Shown here piece after piece: positions 33,422 through 41,299 of a stretch of DNA of 64,000 nt; within the stretch, counting starts at the first letter, position 1, and each line of letters begins with the position of its first letter. The stretch is from Candidatus Poribacteria bacterium (lineage in GTDB: Bacteria; Poribacteria; WGA-4E; WGA-3G). Position numbers and translations under genes: made by a program. Below the pieces are notes generated by a model. That model searched no databases. It saw only the letters and a list, made by a program, of their open reading frames with translations, and had not been told where the DNA came from. The stretch is from positions 62,001 through 126,000 of the forward strand of contig JAJEEK010000008.1 in assembly GCA_022821065.1 (NCBI GenBank), written 5' to 3'.

Positions 33422-35236
33422 TTACCAATATGAATTATTTGTCGTCTGTCCTTCGGGGATAGGCACCCAAACGCCACCGGTTTTTGTTGCCACCTGCTGC
33501 TGAAAGTCGTCATAAGTGCCGACGACGTTGACGAGGACATGTTTTTGTTCTAACATTTGTATAATCGCGAGCGGTGAGTATTCACCCTCTGCGGGTTCAT
33601 CTGTAACCAAAATGAAATAGGGTTGTGCGTTTGGGCGGAGTTTAAGTCGTCGCATGCCCTCTGCTACAGCATCTAATAACGTTTCATCGTCTTGGCACGG
33701 TAATTCCACGATCTTCCGAATCTGTTTGAGCGTTTGTGGTGGGTTGTAAACATTTATCATGTTCACCGATGCGCGCGACCGGAAACGGACAACGCCGATC
33801 TGATAGTCTATGAAAGCGTTATCCCAATCACGAATCAGGATATCAAGTTGCTGCAAAAAATTCGGGAGTTTATCTTCCATACTCTTGCTGCTGTCAACAA
33901 ACAAGACAATATCAACCGGAATGCTGCCACCGAATCGCAATGCTGCATCACCGACTTTTGCGACATCTGCCCATTGTGCATTGCGTAGCGACATAGCTTT
34001 GTTCCTTGAGTTCAGCGATCTGCTGGAACGTTGTGGGTGTTGTGCCATCTGCGGTTGCAGGTCTTCAGGGATAAGATGCCACTTGCCCCCTGTCTGTGTG
34101 GCTAACGACTGGTGCTCATCGAGCGGAAGCCCCAGGACATTCACATAAATGCCGAATTCTCGGCAGTGACCGATAGCTGTTGTGAGTGTGATGCCGTTCT
34201 GGCTCGTCAAGGGTTCGTCGGTAACGAGAATAAAATGCCTTTTGGACGTAGGACGAAATCTGAGTTCTCTGACAGTTTGAACGACGGCATCCAAGGCGTT
34301 TTCATCTCCACCAACACTGATGTCTTGGAGGGTGCGTCTGTATTCTGTGAAACTCCTTGTCAATTGAACGACTTTAATTTTATTTTCGTTATTGTTTGCC
34401 GAGAATTCTGTTACACCGAGCGCGTAATCTATTTTGGAGGCTTTGTAGACATCTACCATCTCCGTGAGATGTTCAGTAACGGCTCTGATATTATCTCCCA
34501 TACTGCCGCTGGCATCAATCACGAAGACGACATCAATTGGACCGCCTTCACTCGTTTCAACAATTTCCTGTGCGAGTTTTTTCATCAGCATCGGAAACGC
34601 TACTTTCGGTAGGACTTTCCGTTTTTCTTCAATCTCTTCTAACACTGCTGGTGATATATCTTCTTCTTCCTCTTCCACAATTTTAAGGGTCGGAATTTTC
34701 GGAGCGCGTTGAACTCTCGGTGGCCCGGAACGTTTCGCCCCGAAGGTGGTATCACCTGCAGGACTTGCGGCTTCTGTCTTTGATAGATTCCCTGCTAACT
34801 CCCGAAGCGTACGGGTGGCAGTGCTAACATCCGCCGAATTGTTTGTTGAGAGGTCAAGAGACGGTGAAGGTGTGTCTTTTTGAACTTCGTCTTGTAAGCT
34901 GCGTCCCAAAGCCGGACGTGGCGTTTCAGAGGGGACAGCGACAGGTGATGCTAAAGATGGCGGAGATTCGCCAGTACTAACATCTGTAAGATCATGCGAA
35001 GGCACGCGAGGTCGCGGGGCAAGTTTTTTTCGCAGAGGCTTCGGTCGGGCAGCACGCTCCACTGAAATGAGTTCCGCTGTTAGACTTGACTTATCGGGCA
35101 TTATCGGTTGGTTCTGCACAATAACATAAAATGTTGTGCTGAGAAAGAATAGATGGAACACTAACGAAATGAATAACGCTTTGCGGGTTGCTGACTTCGT
35201 TTTCCAGGTCCTATATAAACGGGTCGCTGATTTCAT
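33422..35236 (-). CDS. Membrane-anchored protein with two von Willebrand factor A domains
   Basis: A 604-residue protein with a single N-terminal membrane segment (LFISLVFHLFFLSTTFYVIV) followed by a Pro/Lys-rich periplasmic stretch that recalls TonB/TolA proteins. Two vWA domains follow, each with a complete MIDAS metal site: VVFVIDASGSMGDNI near residue 230 and DIVLFVDSSKSMEDKL near 420. The C-terminus ends VPIPEGQTTNNSYW. I start at 35236 because GGGAG lies upstream; the open frame continues to 35293 through a palindrome. It follows the sigma and anti-sigma genes closely, so it may be an output or sensor of that system. No enzymatic motif. Confidence 0.82.
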   Translation of the reverse strand: MKSATRLYRTWKTKSATRKALFISLVFHLFFLSTTFYVIVQNQPIMPDKSSLTAELISVERAARPKPLRKKLAPRPRVPSHDLTDVSTGESPPSLASPVAVPSETPRPALGRSLQDEVQKDTPSPSLDLSTNNSADVSTATRTLRELAGNLSKTEAASPAGDTTFGAKRSGPPRVQRAPKIPTLKIVEEEEEDISPAVLEEIEEKRKVLPKVAFPMLMKKLAQEIVETSEGGPIDVVFVIDASGSMGDNIRAVTEHLTEMVDVYKASKIDYALGVTEFSANNNENKIKVVQLTRSFTEYRRTLQDISVGGDENALDAVVQTVRELRFRPTSKRHFILVTDEPLTSQNGITLTTAIGHCREFGIYVNVLGLPLDEHQSLATQTGGKWHLIPEDLQPQMAQHPQRSSRSLNSRNKAMSLRNAQWADVAKVGDAALRFGGSIPVDIVLFVDSSKSMEDKLPNFLQQLDILIRDWDNAFIDYQIGVVRFRSRASVNMINVYNPPQTLKQIRKIVELPCQDDETLLDAVAEGMRRLKLRPNAQPYFILVTDEPAEGEYSPLAIIQMLEQKHVLVNVVGTYDDFQQQVATKTGGVWVPIPEGQTTNNSYW

Positions 35237-35270
35237 TTTCTGACTCCCACCATAAGATGTTATGAAGGAA

Positions 35271-35290
35271 CCGAGGCATCCGGACCTCGG
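35271..35290. repeat. Intergenic palindrome
   Basis: CCGAGG (35271-35276) and CCTCGG (35285-35290) form a 6-bp stem, between the anti-sigma gene and the vWA gene, 35 bases upstream of the vWA start. Member of the variable-arm family. Confidence 0.5.
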
Positions 35291-35322
35291 CAAACAGATG
35301 AGACCATTCCTTGAAGCGGGAC

Positions 35323-35901
35323 TTACTTCCGTTGAAGATATGTTGTCAGCAAGCGTTTGGGTGGCTCCTGCTGAATAACCTCAAAGGAGATTAATTTCTC
35401 GCTATCAAGTTCACGTAATTCCTCTCCAAATTTATCGTCAGAAGGCTGATAAAGCGTTACGCCCACCATCGTAAAGACGGCAAAAGTCAGTATGGAGATA
35501 TAAACTGGACTGCGTGTGCGAATATTGTAACGCAGTTTGCCCGATAACTTTGAGAGTGGTGGCATCCATCCAAGGGAGACTTCAATGACCCGACGAATTC
35601 GCGTCCAGAGCGATTCTTGCTGTCGTTGATGCTGTGCGACTTCAGAGACGCGGGTCATGACACTGCCTAAAAAACCGTCAGAGGCATCCACATCTCCGGC
35701 GTGTCGAAGAAAATTGTCGGTGTGTTGCAACCGCTGTATATCGTTAGCGCAAACGTTACATCTTTTCAGGTGTCGTCGGATGAGATGACGTTTCCACGCG
35801 GGCAGCTCTTTGTCGATATAGGCAGAGAGTTCGTCTCGGCTCGCGATCTCACATTCCGAATTATGTGCATCCGGAAATTTGGTCCGTTTATATTTTTTCA
35901 T
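35323..35901 (-). CDS. Anti-sigma factor with zf-HC2 domain
   Basis: A 192-residue membrane-spanning anti-sigma factor. The N-terminal zinc-binding domain has LSAYIDKELPAWKRHLIRRH followed by the HxxxCxxC pair RHLKRCNVC, the anti-sigma (ASD) signature, and would hold the ECF sigma factor inactive in the cytoplasm. One hydrophobic segment (about 136-156, SPVYISILTFAVFTMVGVTLY) crosses the membrane, leaving a short periplasmic tail EKLISFEVIQQEPPKRLLTT. It begins 7 bases after the sigma gene stop; GGGGAG precedes the ATG. Signal sensing would depend on the short tail or on proteolysis. Confidence 0.88.
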   Translation of the reverse strand: MKKYKRTKFPDAHNSECEIASRDELSAYIDKELPAWKRHLIRRHLKRCNVCANDIQRLQHTDNFLRHAGDVDASDGFLGSVMTRVSEVAQHQRQQESLWTRIRRVIEVSLGWMPPLSKLSGKLRYNIRTRSPVYISILTFAVFTMVGVTLYQPSDDKFGEELRELDSEKLISFEVIQQEPPKRLLTTYLQRK

Positions 35902-35908
35902 TTTTTAA

Positions 35909-36490
35909 TTACTCCCCTATTCCGGCTTTGATGAGCAGTTTTTTCATTTTTTGTCGAGCGCGATGAATCAGTGCTTTAACGGCACCGACAGAGCATCCAA
36001 GGATCTCCGCTACCTCTTCATACCGCAGGTCTTGGTATGTGACAAGCACCAACGCGACGCGTTGATTGTCGGGTAATTGTGCAAGTGCTTTACGAATAAT
36101 TTGTCGCTGTTCCTTTTTTTCGAGCAGGACATCCGGTAGATAGCGGGTATCTCGCATGATTTCAGTATAGTAAACATCTTCGCCTTCTTCAACGAGTTCC
36201 TCAAGGAAGCAGGTGTTCCGACGTGAACGGTTCCGAATCTCGTTTCTGCACAAATTGGTGGCGATTGTATAGAGCCAACTTTTGAAGGATGCTGTCGGTT
36301 TATAACGGCTCGCACTCTTGAAGACACGGAGAAACGTCTCTTGGGAGAGGTCTTCGGCGCGGTGATAATCGTCAATAAAGCGGTGAATGTAATTTATGAG
36401 TGGGTTCTGATACCGCCGCACCAGCAGTTCAAACGCGCCTATATCGCCTTTACGACATTTCATCATCAAATCTTCGTCTGAAACAAACAT
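35909..36490 (-). CDS. ECF family RNA polymerase sigma factor
   Basis: A 193-residue extracytoplasmic-function sigma factor. Region 2 carries RYQNPLINYIHRFIDDYHRAEDLSQETFLRVF (about 25-56) for -10 recognition and core binding, and region 4 carries PDNQRVALVLVTYQDLRYEEVAEILGCSVGAVKALIHRARQKMKK (about 137-181) with the helix-turn-helix for -35 recognition. Length and pattern fit the RpoE-like group. It is followed by its anti-sigma and then the double-vWA gene, suggesting a self-contained envelope-stress unit. CGGAGA precedes the ATG. Its own promoter is not obvious. Confidence 0.93.
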   Translation of the reverse strand: MFVSDEDLMMKCRKGDIGAFELLVRRYQNPLINYIHRFIDDYHRAEDLSQETFLRVFKSASRYKPTASFKSWLYTIATNLCRNEIRNRSRRNTCFLEELVEEGEDVYYTEIMRDTRYLPDVLLEKKEQRQIIRKALAQLPDNQRVALVLVTYQDLRYEEVAEILGCSVGAVKALIHRARQKMKKLLIKAGIGE

Positions 36491-36538
36491 AGTTTTCTCC
36501 GAGATAATTTTCCGTGAACTTCCTGTTTTGAATCAATG

Positions 36539-37087
36539 TCACGAAGTATCAGCGGCAAGGGTCAACTTAATCCGCATCGCGTTTTTGTATGCAGCGATCG
36601 CCTCACGTCGCTTGCCTTGGAATGTGTAGACTGCCCCGAGTTCAGAATGCAACTCTGGATGATTCGGTATAAAACGGATCGCGCGTGTGTAAACGTCAAC
36701 CGCCTCGTCGTAACGTTTGAGTAGACGGTAAGTCGCAGCGAGATTCAGGTGCGCAGTCGCTTCACTCGGTTCGCAGGCGACCGCCATTTTGTAAGCATCT
36801 ATCGCTTTTTCATATTCACCGAGCATAAAATGTGCTAAACCGAGATGAAAGTGCGCTTCCGCCGATTCGCGGTTATGTTGAATAACGAGTTCAAACTCTT
36901 CAATCGCTTTTGCGAAATTTCGAGCATTCAAGGCATCGGCACCGTTTTTCAGGTGTTTCGCGGCGGTCTGATGCGTGTGGATATCGACACGTCCACGTTG
37001 GATGAGTTCCTTTTGGACATCATTCGAGGAAATTGCAGAATCATCAGGGGCTAAGGCGTTTTCCGCCTCGTTTTTTTTATTTTTCAT
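36539..37087 (-). CDS. TPR repeat protein
   Basis: A 182-residue soluble protein with an acidic N-terminal tail and about three to four tetratricopeptide units between residues 40 and 175, for example AEAHFHLGLAHFMLGEYEKA and ELHSELGAVYTFQGKRREA. The repeats would form a protein-binding superhelix; no signal peptide or other domain is present. It lies between the FGE-like gene (10-base gap) and the ECF sigma gene (48-base gap), so it may belong to the same operon. AAAGGAAAACGG precedes the ATG. Confidence 0.83.
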   Translation of the reverse strand: MKNKKNEAENALAPDDSAISSNDVQKELIQRGRVDIHTHQTAAKHLKNGADALNARNFAKAIEEFELVIQHNRESAEAHFHLGLAHFMLGEYEKAIDAYKMAVACEPSEATAHLNLAATYRLLKRYDEAVDVYTRAIRFIPNHPELHSELGAVYTFQGKRREAIAAYKNAMRIKLTLAADTS

Positions 37088-37097
37088 CCGTTTTCCT

Positions 37098-38003
37098 TTA
37101 TGACGTATACACGATACGGAACCCGATCACAAACTCCGCATACTCTTTGGTAAAAAAATCGTAACTGGTGCAAGTGCTATAGTCGTGATTGTAGTACCAA
37201 GCCCCGCCGCACGCGACGCGAAAGTTTCCGCCGTCATCGTAAGGTGTATCTGTCCACTCCCAGACATTACCCACCATGTCGTAGCATCCGAAAGGACTGA
37301 TACCCTCCCTGAAGCTAACAACGGGTGTTGTGGTTCCCGCGCCGAGTTCTGCAGTGTTACACCGCGGTCTGTCGATCTCGTATCCCCACGGAAATAGCCT
37401 ATCATCAGCACCACGTGCGGCGTATTGCCACTCAGGAAACGTCGGCAATCTGCCCCCGGCGTAGTTGGCGTATGCCTCCGCATCCTCACACGTAACCCAG
37501 ACAACTGGATGGTCGCCTCTGTTCGCCGGATAGATACCGTCTGTCCAATCTTGAGGCGGTGCGTGTCCAGTCTCTTGAACGAACCGTTGGTACTGCGCGT
37601 TGGTCACAGGATAGACACCGATCTGAAACCCGTCTATCTCCAATGGTGCAGATTCTTCACCGATATAGGCTATCCCAGCCGGAATATTGACATTCACATC
37701 TAACGCGTGTAACGCTGCATCACGAATTTCTGTAGCTTCGTGTGCAAGTGCGTAGCCGATCGGCGAGATGACTTCACCGACAGGTGGCGTTGTCAGCTGC
37801 GGCATCGCCTCCCAACCGAGGTCTGTGCTGAGCAGTAACCGTACAGCATCTAATAACGACTCATCAAAGTGCCATGTCCAATAGTCTTGACACAGTTTTC
37901 GGATAGCATCCGAAGTGTTGCTCTCTACCAGCGCAATACGAGACGCGCTCGACTTTTTGATATTTAGCGTGTTTTTTGTTGTAACGCCGTTTGTGCGCTC
38001 CAT
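37098..38003 (-). CDS. Formylglycine-generating-enzyme-fold (SUMF1-like) protein
   Basis: About 301 residues with an N-terminal region of unclear type and a C-terminal sulfatase-modifying-factor fold (from PAGIAYIGEESAPLEIDGF through YPVTNAQYQRFV, WVTCEDAEAYANYAGGRLP and YDMVGNVWEWT to GGAWYY). In true FGE a GGSxxCxxxxC motif holds the two copper-binding cysteines. Here the segment reads GGAWYYNHDYSTC, so the first cysteine is a tyrosine. The fold is also used by kinases, EgtB-type enzymes and C-type-lectin-like proteins, so function is open. The open frame extends to 38123 but that part is a palindrome; I start at 38003. The promoter (38011-38040) suggests a leaderless transcript. Confidence 0.72.
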   Translation of the reverse strand: MERTNGVTTKNTLNIKKSSASRIALVESNTSDAIRKLCQDYWTWHFDESLLDAVRLLLSTDLGWEAMPQLTTPPVGEVISPIGYALAHEATEIRDAALHALDVNVNIPAGIAYIGEESAPLEIDGFQIGVYPVTNAQYQRFVQETGHAPPQDWTDGIYPANRGDHPVVWVTCEDAEAYANYAGGRLPTFPEWQYAARGADDRLFPWGYEIDRPRCNTAELGAGTTTPVVSFREGISPFGCYDMVGNVWEWTDTPYDDGGNFRVACGGAWYYNHDYSTCTSYDFFTKEYAEFVIGFRIVYTS

Positions 38004-38010
38004 GTTTACT

Positions 38011-38040
38011 ATAGTAGCATAAAGAGATAGTTTTTGGCAA
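38011..38040 (-). promoter_or_regulatory. Promoter of the FGE-like gene, giving a leaderless transcript
   Basis: On the minus strand TTGCCA (38035-38040), an 18-base spacer and TACTAT (38011-38016) are followed by only seven bases before the ATG at 38003, so transcription would start at or next to the start codon. There is no Shine-Dalgarno. Confidence 0.55.
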
Positions 38041-38062
38041 GGTGAATTTTGAGGTAAAATCC

Positions 38063-38083
38063 GGTTCGGTTCCAAACCGAACC
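38063..38083. repeat. Intergenic palindrome, 9-bp stem
   Basis: GGTTCGGTT (38063-38071) and AACCGAACC (38075-38083) are perfectly complementary around CCA, followed by TACC. It sits between the HAD gene and the FGE-like gene and separates two transcription units on the minus strand. Confidence 0.7.
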
Positions 38084-38132
38084 TACCGAGGGATGAAAGT
38101 ATTTCTGTATTTTTCGGTTTCACTATAATTGT

Positions 38133-38858
38133 TCATTCCAACTCCAGAATTGTCAGAATTTCGGTTAATGACATAACTTCATAGTCGGGTTGGATGTCCG
38201 AGTCGTTTGGGAGACCGTCGCGGTTGAGCCAAACGGTAGGCATGCCGACGTTTTTCGCTCCTGCGACATCGCTTTTAAGAGAGTCGCCGACATGTAACAT
38301 TTCTGTTAGATCGCAGCCTGCTCTTTCGGCAGTGATCTGAAAAATTTTAGGATCCGGTTTCTCAACTTGTACATCTTGGGAGAAGACAACAAAGGCGAAC
38401 CGTCCGTCGAGTCCACAACTTTCGGGATAGGTGTTACCGTTTGAAAGCAGTCCCAACTTGAAATGTGGTGCCAATGCGTCAAAAGTCGGGATGACATCAG
38501 GATAGAGTTCTATATCGCCGTAGCGATGCTTGCGGTATATCGTATTCAGATGCGCAGCGAGCTCTTTATCAGGGTGTCCGACGTGTTCAAGCGTCCTTTC
38601 AAACGCCCGTCGTCTAATTTCCAACAGACTCCAGACTTCACCTTTCACCTCTTCAGCCAATCTGTCGCGAATTGCGATCATTTCATCGACGGTAAGTTTC
38701 GAGGCACGTGGCGTTGGAACCTGCTTTTGTAGTTCTGTTAATATCTGTTTGAGCGAATGCCGCATCACTTTCCGAAAGTCCCACAGCGTCATGTCGCCAT
38801 CAAAAGAGATCGTTGAAATTTGAAATGGTTTCTCCACGTCACCGCGTTGTACGTTCAT
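38133..38858 (-). CDS. HAD superfamily hydrolase
   Basis: A 241-residue haloacid-dehalogenase-superfamily phosphatase, cytosolic. Motif I is ISFDGDMTLWD near residue 17 (nucleophile D18 in this count), motif II is LGLLSNGNTYP, motif III has the lysine in VEKPDPKIF and motif IV is LHVGDSLKSDVAGAKNVGMP. The cap is helical, C1 type. The G of DGD at the third position is unusual but tolerated. Substrates of such small HADs range from phosphoglycolate to sugar phosphates and cannot be fixed here. It overlaps the small upstream gene by 4 bases (ATGA), the last gene of a coupled set of four. Confidence 0.87.
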   Translation of the reverse strand: MNVQRGDVEKPFQISTISFDGDMTLWDFRKVMRHSLKQILTELQKQVPTPRASKLTVDEMIAIRDRLAEEVKGEVWSLLEIRRRAFERTLEHVGHPDKELAAHLNTIYRKHRYGDIELYPDVIPTFDALAPHFKLGLLSNGNTYPESCGLDGRFAFVVFSQDVQVEKPDPKIFQITAERAGCDLTEMLHVGDSLKSDVAGAKNVGMPTVWLNRDGLPNDSDIQPDYEVMSLTEILTILELE

Positions 38859-39121
38859 GATTTCCTCCGCGGATCGAGATCATTGTAAACGTCCATCTCT
38901 GGATCATCCCAACCAATGCTGAGTCCCAGCTCAACGAGTAAGGCTGTTCGTTCCTCTTCTGTTATTGGCCCGTCGTCGTAGTATACGCCTTTTCGCATCC
39001 GTTCAAACGTTTCGACAGGCACCACAACATATTCCGCGTCTGTTTCTGGATCCACTAACCGTACAGGATCCTCCTGAGCGTCCTTGATCGCTTTCTGAAT
39101 TTCCTTAGAAAGGGCAATCAT
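38855..39121 (-). CDS. Small acidic protein of unknown function, 88 aa
   Basis: An 88-residue protein I cannot name. It begins MIALSKEIQKAIKDAQEDP and contains VDPETDAEYVVVPVETFERM, a short beta-hairpin-and-helix arrangement also found in Phd/YefM-like antitoxins. The C-terminus reads VYNDLDPRRKS. No toxin follows. GGAGGACAAACT upstream fixes the start at 39121; the ORF with an earlier start is not needed. Overlaps of 4 bases on each side (ATGA) tie it tightly to the SnoaL-like and HAD genes, so it may be part of the same pathway. Confidence 0.6.
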   Translation of the reverse strand: MIALSKEIQKAIKDAQEDPVRLVDPETDAEYVVVPVETFERMRKGVYYDDGPITEEERTALLVELGLSIGWDDPEMDVYNDLDPRRKS

Positions 39122-39516
39122 AGTTTGTCCTCCACTGTTGATATGCCGATTGAGGCGTGAATCTGTGCAAACCTCCACGACGCGTCGGTCTTTTCCAAGA
39201 CACCTGTCATCCGCATCACGAATTCCTCAGGCGTGCCTTGCCATTTGAGTTTCCAGGCTTGTCGCGTATAGAACCAAGCCGTGTCCCCGCGTTCCTGCAC
39301 GTCAAGGTTGATAAACTTAATGCTGAAATCCTCAGTGCTCGCGACGTGGTTTCGGTAATACGCCGCGATTTCTGTGCTGCCTTGAACAACTTCGTCTGCA
39401 TCGGTCCCGATTTTGACGTAGTGTGCGGCGGGCAGCATCAGCGCAATGAGGGTTTCAGCATCTCTGGCAACGAGTGCGTCGAAATATGATTTTACTGTAT
39501 CAAGTGCATTCGACAT
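39118..39516 (-). CDS. SnoaL/NTF2-like fold protein
   Basis: A 132-residue cone-shaped NTF2-like protein of the SnoaL group, with MSNALDTVKSYFDALVARDA, then STEIAAYYRNHVASTEDFSIKFINLDVQERGDTAWF and GVLEKTDASWRFAQIHASI. Such proteins are small hydrolases, isomerases or dimerising ligand-binding domains; the histidine and aspartate residues for steroid-isomerase-like chemistry are not clear here. The start at 39516 (a good ATG context) makes it overlap the CADD-like gene by 17 bases. Probably in the same operon as the genes on both sides. Confidence 0.7.
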   Translation of the reverse strand: MSNALDTVKSYFDALVARDAETLIALMLPAAHYVKIGTDADEVVQGSTEIAAYYRNHVASTEDFSIKFINLDVQERGDTAWFYTRQAWKLKWQGTPEEFVMRMTGVLEKTDASWRFAQIHASIGISTVEDKL

Positions 39517-40090
39517 CGTGAATTCCTGTGAGCGCGTCCCACAAGGCAGCACTCATCTGTTCACAGGCTTCCAGAACAACGGCGTGAGATTCCGATGGCA
39601 AATCACCGATGCGTTCCAACAATTTCTCGGTTTCATGTGCATTGTCGGAATGCACTTCAAAATAGGGTTCCACCGTCTTCGGGAGCTGATAGAATGCTTG
39701 CAGACCTGCAAGTTTCGATTCTGATGTCGCCGGTTGCTGTGCCTCGAAGGCGTAGAGTGCACCGAGGGCGGTTACAGGTTCGGAGAAGAGCGTATCTGCT
39801 GTTTGAAGCAGTGCCTTCACCTGCGGGATCTCCGCTTCAGAGACAACGGTATCAAGTCCGTTGGCGAAATCAGCCCACATGTCAATGTGTTCCGTCTCTT
39901 CTGCTGCGATTTCCGCATCGTTGATGGTTTCCCATCCCTTTGGTATCGTAGCGATAAAGACACCGTATTCACGGGCATAAGTGCATAGTGCTTCGACTGG
40001 CAATTCACCAGCGCTCCACGCTTCGTAGAATGGATGGTCGAGTAGGTTGTAATCTGAAATTTTATTGTCTAACGTCTGTTTGAAATTCAT
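39500..40090 (-). CDS. Heme-oxygenase-like diiron protein (CADD/TenA-like)
   Basis: A 196-residue helical protein with the TenA/PqqC/CADD fold. Metal-site motifs are visible as EETEHIDMW near residue 65, YAFEAQQPATSESKLAGLQ near 115 and YFEVHSDNAHETE near 145, the last also containing the E-x-x-H pair seen in the CADD family that makes para-aminobenzoate from tyrosine-derived precursors. It lacks the cysteine of TenA thiaminases, so a diiron oxidase role is likely. It could supply folate pAB without pabA/B/C. First gene of the coupled set; GGAG precedes the ATG. Confidence 0.65.
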   Translation of the reverse strand: MNFKQTLDNKISDYNLLDHPFYEAWSAGELPVEALCTYAREYGVFIATIPKGWETINDAEIAAEETEHIDMWADFANGLDTVVSEAEIPQVKALLQTADTLFSEPVTALGALYAFEAQQPATSESKLAGLQAFYQLPKTVEPYFEVHSDNAHETEKLLERIGDLPSESHAVVLEACEQMSAALWDALTGIHDVECT

Positions 40091-40259
40091 TAAATTGGTT
40101 ACTCCATTTCTTTAGAGATGAAATAGATTCTGTTGCACAGCACTTTTGTGATAACAAATTTTCGGTTTGCAAACGATCCCGAAAATGCTGTCCGTTGAAC
40201 TGATTTTTAGTATAGCATTTAGTATCGGTTAGTGTCAAGGAAAGGTTATTATTTTTCGT

Positions 40260-40379
40260 AGGACTTACGCATGCTGCTCTTTTGTAGCACAAACTTCCGA
40301 GTTTGTGCTACCAGAACGGTGTGTTCTCAGACAAATTTCATCTAACAGAACCACTTACAGTCAAAATTGCGTAAGTCCT
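40260..40379. mobile_element. MITE-like element with AGGACTTACGCA ends
   Basis: A 120-bp element flanked by perfect 12-bp inverted ends, AGGACTTACGCA (40260-40271) and TGCGTAAGTCCT (40368-40379). Inside the left half lies a perfect hairpin, GTAGCACAAACT (40284-40295) with AGTTTGTGCTAC (40300-40311). It encodes no transposase, so it would have to be mobilised in trans. Ends of this sequence are familiar from repeated elements in cyanobacteria. No clear target-site duplication is visible. Confidence 0.75.
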
Positions 40380-40454
40380 GTTTTGAAAACCTTCAAGTAT
40401 CAGTCAGTCAGCGACAGCCGTCAGTGCGTGTCACTTCTACCAGCGAGAAAATCG

Positions 40455-40483
40455 TTTGAATAAAACAAAAAATCTGCTATAAT
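40455..40483 (+). promoter_or_regulatory. Promoter of the phytanoyl-CoA dioxygenase-like gene
   Basis: TATAAT at 40478-40483 is preceded by TTTGAA/TTGAAT at about 40455 with a 16-17 base spacer. The start codon at 40526 has TTGGAGG just upstream. Confidence 0.55.
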
Positions 40484-40525
40484 AGTATAAAATGATCGGA
40501 TGCATTATTTGTTGGAGGCGTTACT

Positions 40526-41269
40526 ATGACTGAAGAACAAAAATTTATCTTTGATCTCAAGGGATACCTGTTAATTCCTGAGGTATTGACGACTTCGGAA
40601 ATCTCGGCACTGAAAGCACAGATCGAGACGATTCGCACCGATCCGGAATCTTTACCGCCACACGAACGGCGGTTCCCGGGTGGTCCTGCTTCATTTTTAG
40701 TTGACCATCCTGTTGTGCTTGATATTCTTCGCGAGATCCTCGGAGAGATTCGGATGGAGTCGAGTTGGTTCACCTATCGTCAAGCGGGAGACGGTGGTCC
40801 ACCGCCTCATGGTGGTGTCCGGAATGTGAACCCGAACTTCAGTTATCAATGTCATGGTGGGAAGATATACTCGGCACTGACGCGCGTCGTTTTTGAACTC
40901 AACGAAGTCAAGGCAGGTGAAGGCGGGACACTGTTTTTGCCGGGGAGCCATAAAGCGAACTTCAGCATTCCTGAAGCGCATCGCCAAACAGATTCGCCGC
41001 TCTTTGAAACATATAGTTGTCCGCCGGGCTCTGTGGTTATCTTCACGGAAAACCTCTGTCACTCCGGAGTCGAGTGGACGAATCCAGACCGTCCTCGGAT
41101 CGCTGTCTTCAATTGCTACAATTTCGTCGGGTGTCAATTCCATAGACCATCCGTGCCGAGGCACATTATTGAAGGCTTACCTCCAGAAAAACAGGCGTAT
41201 TTTCGCGATGTTTGGGTTTGGAATCAAGGCGGTCCCGACAACGGCAAAAACCTGCGTTACGAAAGTTAG
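40526..41269 (+). CDS. Phytanoyl-CoA dioxygenase family protein
   Basis: A 247-residue Fe(II)/2-oxoglutarate-dependent dioxygenase of the PhyH family, which hydroxylates fatty or small substrates. The usual HxD iron motif appears in the variant PPHGGVRN (a glycine for aspartate), followed by KAGEGGTLFLPGSHKANF and the distal histidine/arginine segment CHSGVEWTNPDRPR. In one group of PhyH proteins the HxD is replaced by HGG with an acid elsewhere, so the protein may still bind iron. Many Poribacteria-like genomes carry long sets of such proteins, often next to dehydrogenases; here an MDR dehydrogenase is close by. Confidence 0.85.
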   Translation: MTEEQKFIFDLKGYLLIPEVLTTSEISALKAQIETIRTDPESLPPHERRFPGGPASFLVDHPVVLDILREILGEIRMESSWFTYRQAGDGGPPPHGGVRNVNPNFSYQCHGGKIYSALTRVVFELNEVKAGEGGTLFLPGSHKANFSIPEAHRQTDSPLFETYSCPPGSVVIFTENLCHSGVEWTNPDRPRIAVFNCYNFVGCQFHRPSVPRHIIEGLPPEKQAYFRDVWVWNQGGPDNGKNLRYES

Positions 41270-41299
41270 TGTATCTTGTGTGAAGGAAGCGTTTCGATA

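Larger units (their letters stand above)
40091..40525. other. 435-base intergenic region carrying a mobile-element-like repeat
   Basis: This gap holds the element at 40260-40379 and, further right, a region of simple AGTCAG-type repeats and the dioxygenase promoter (40455-40483). Left of the element (40091-40259) I see nothing beyond weak AT-rich promoter-like sequences for the CADD-like gene. Confidence 0.5.

Noticed and set aside
35237-35293. Upstream extension of the double-vWA protein
   Set aside because: It reads through a palindrome and lacks a ribosome-binding site; the internal ATG at 35236 has GGGAG.
38004-38123. N-terminal extension of the FGE-like protein
   Set aside because: The extra codons are translated palindrome and promoter; the start at 38003 fits the -10 box.
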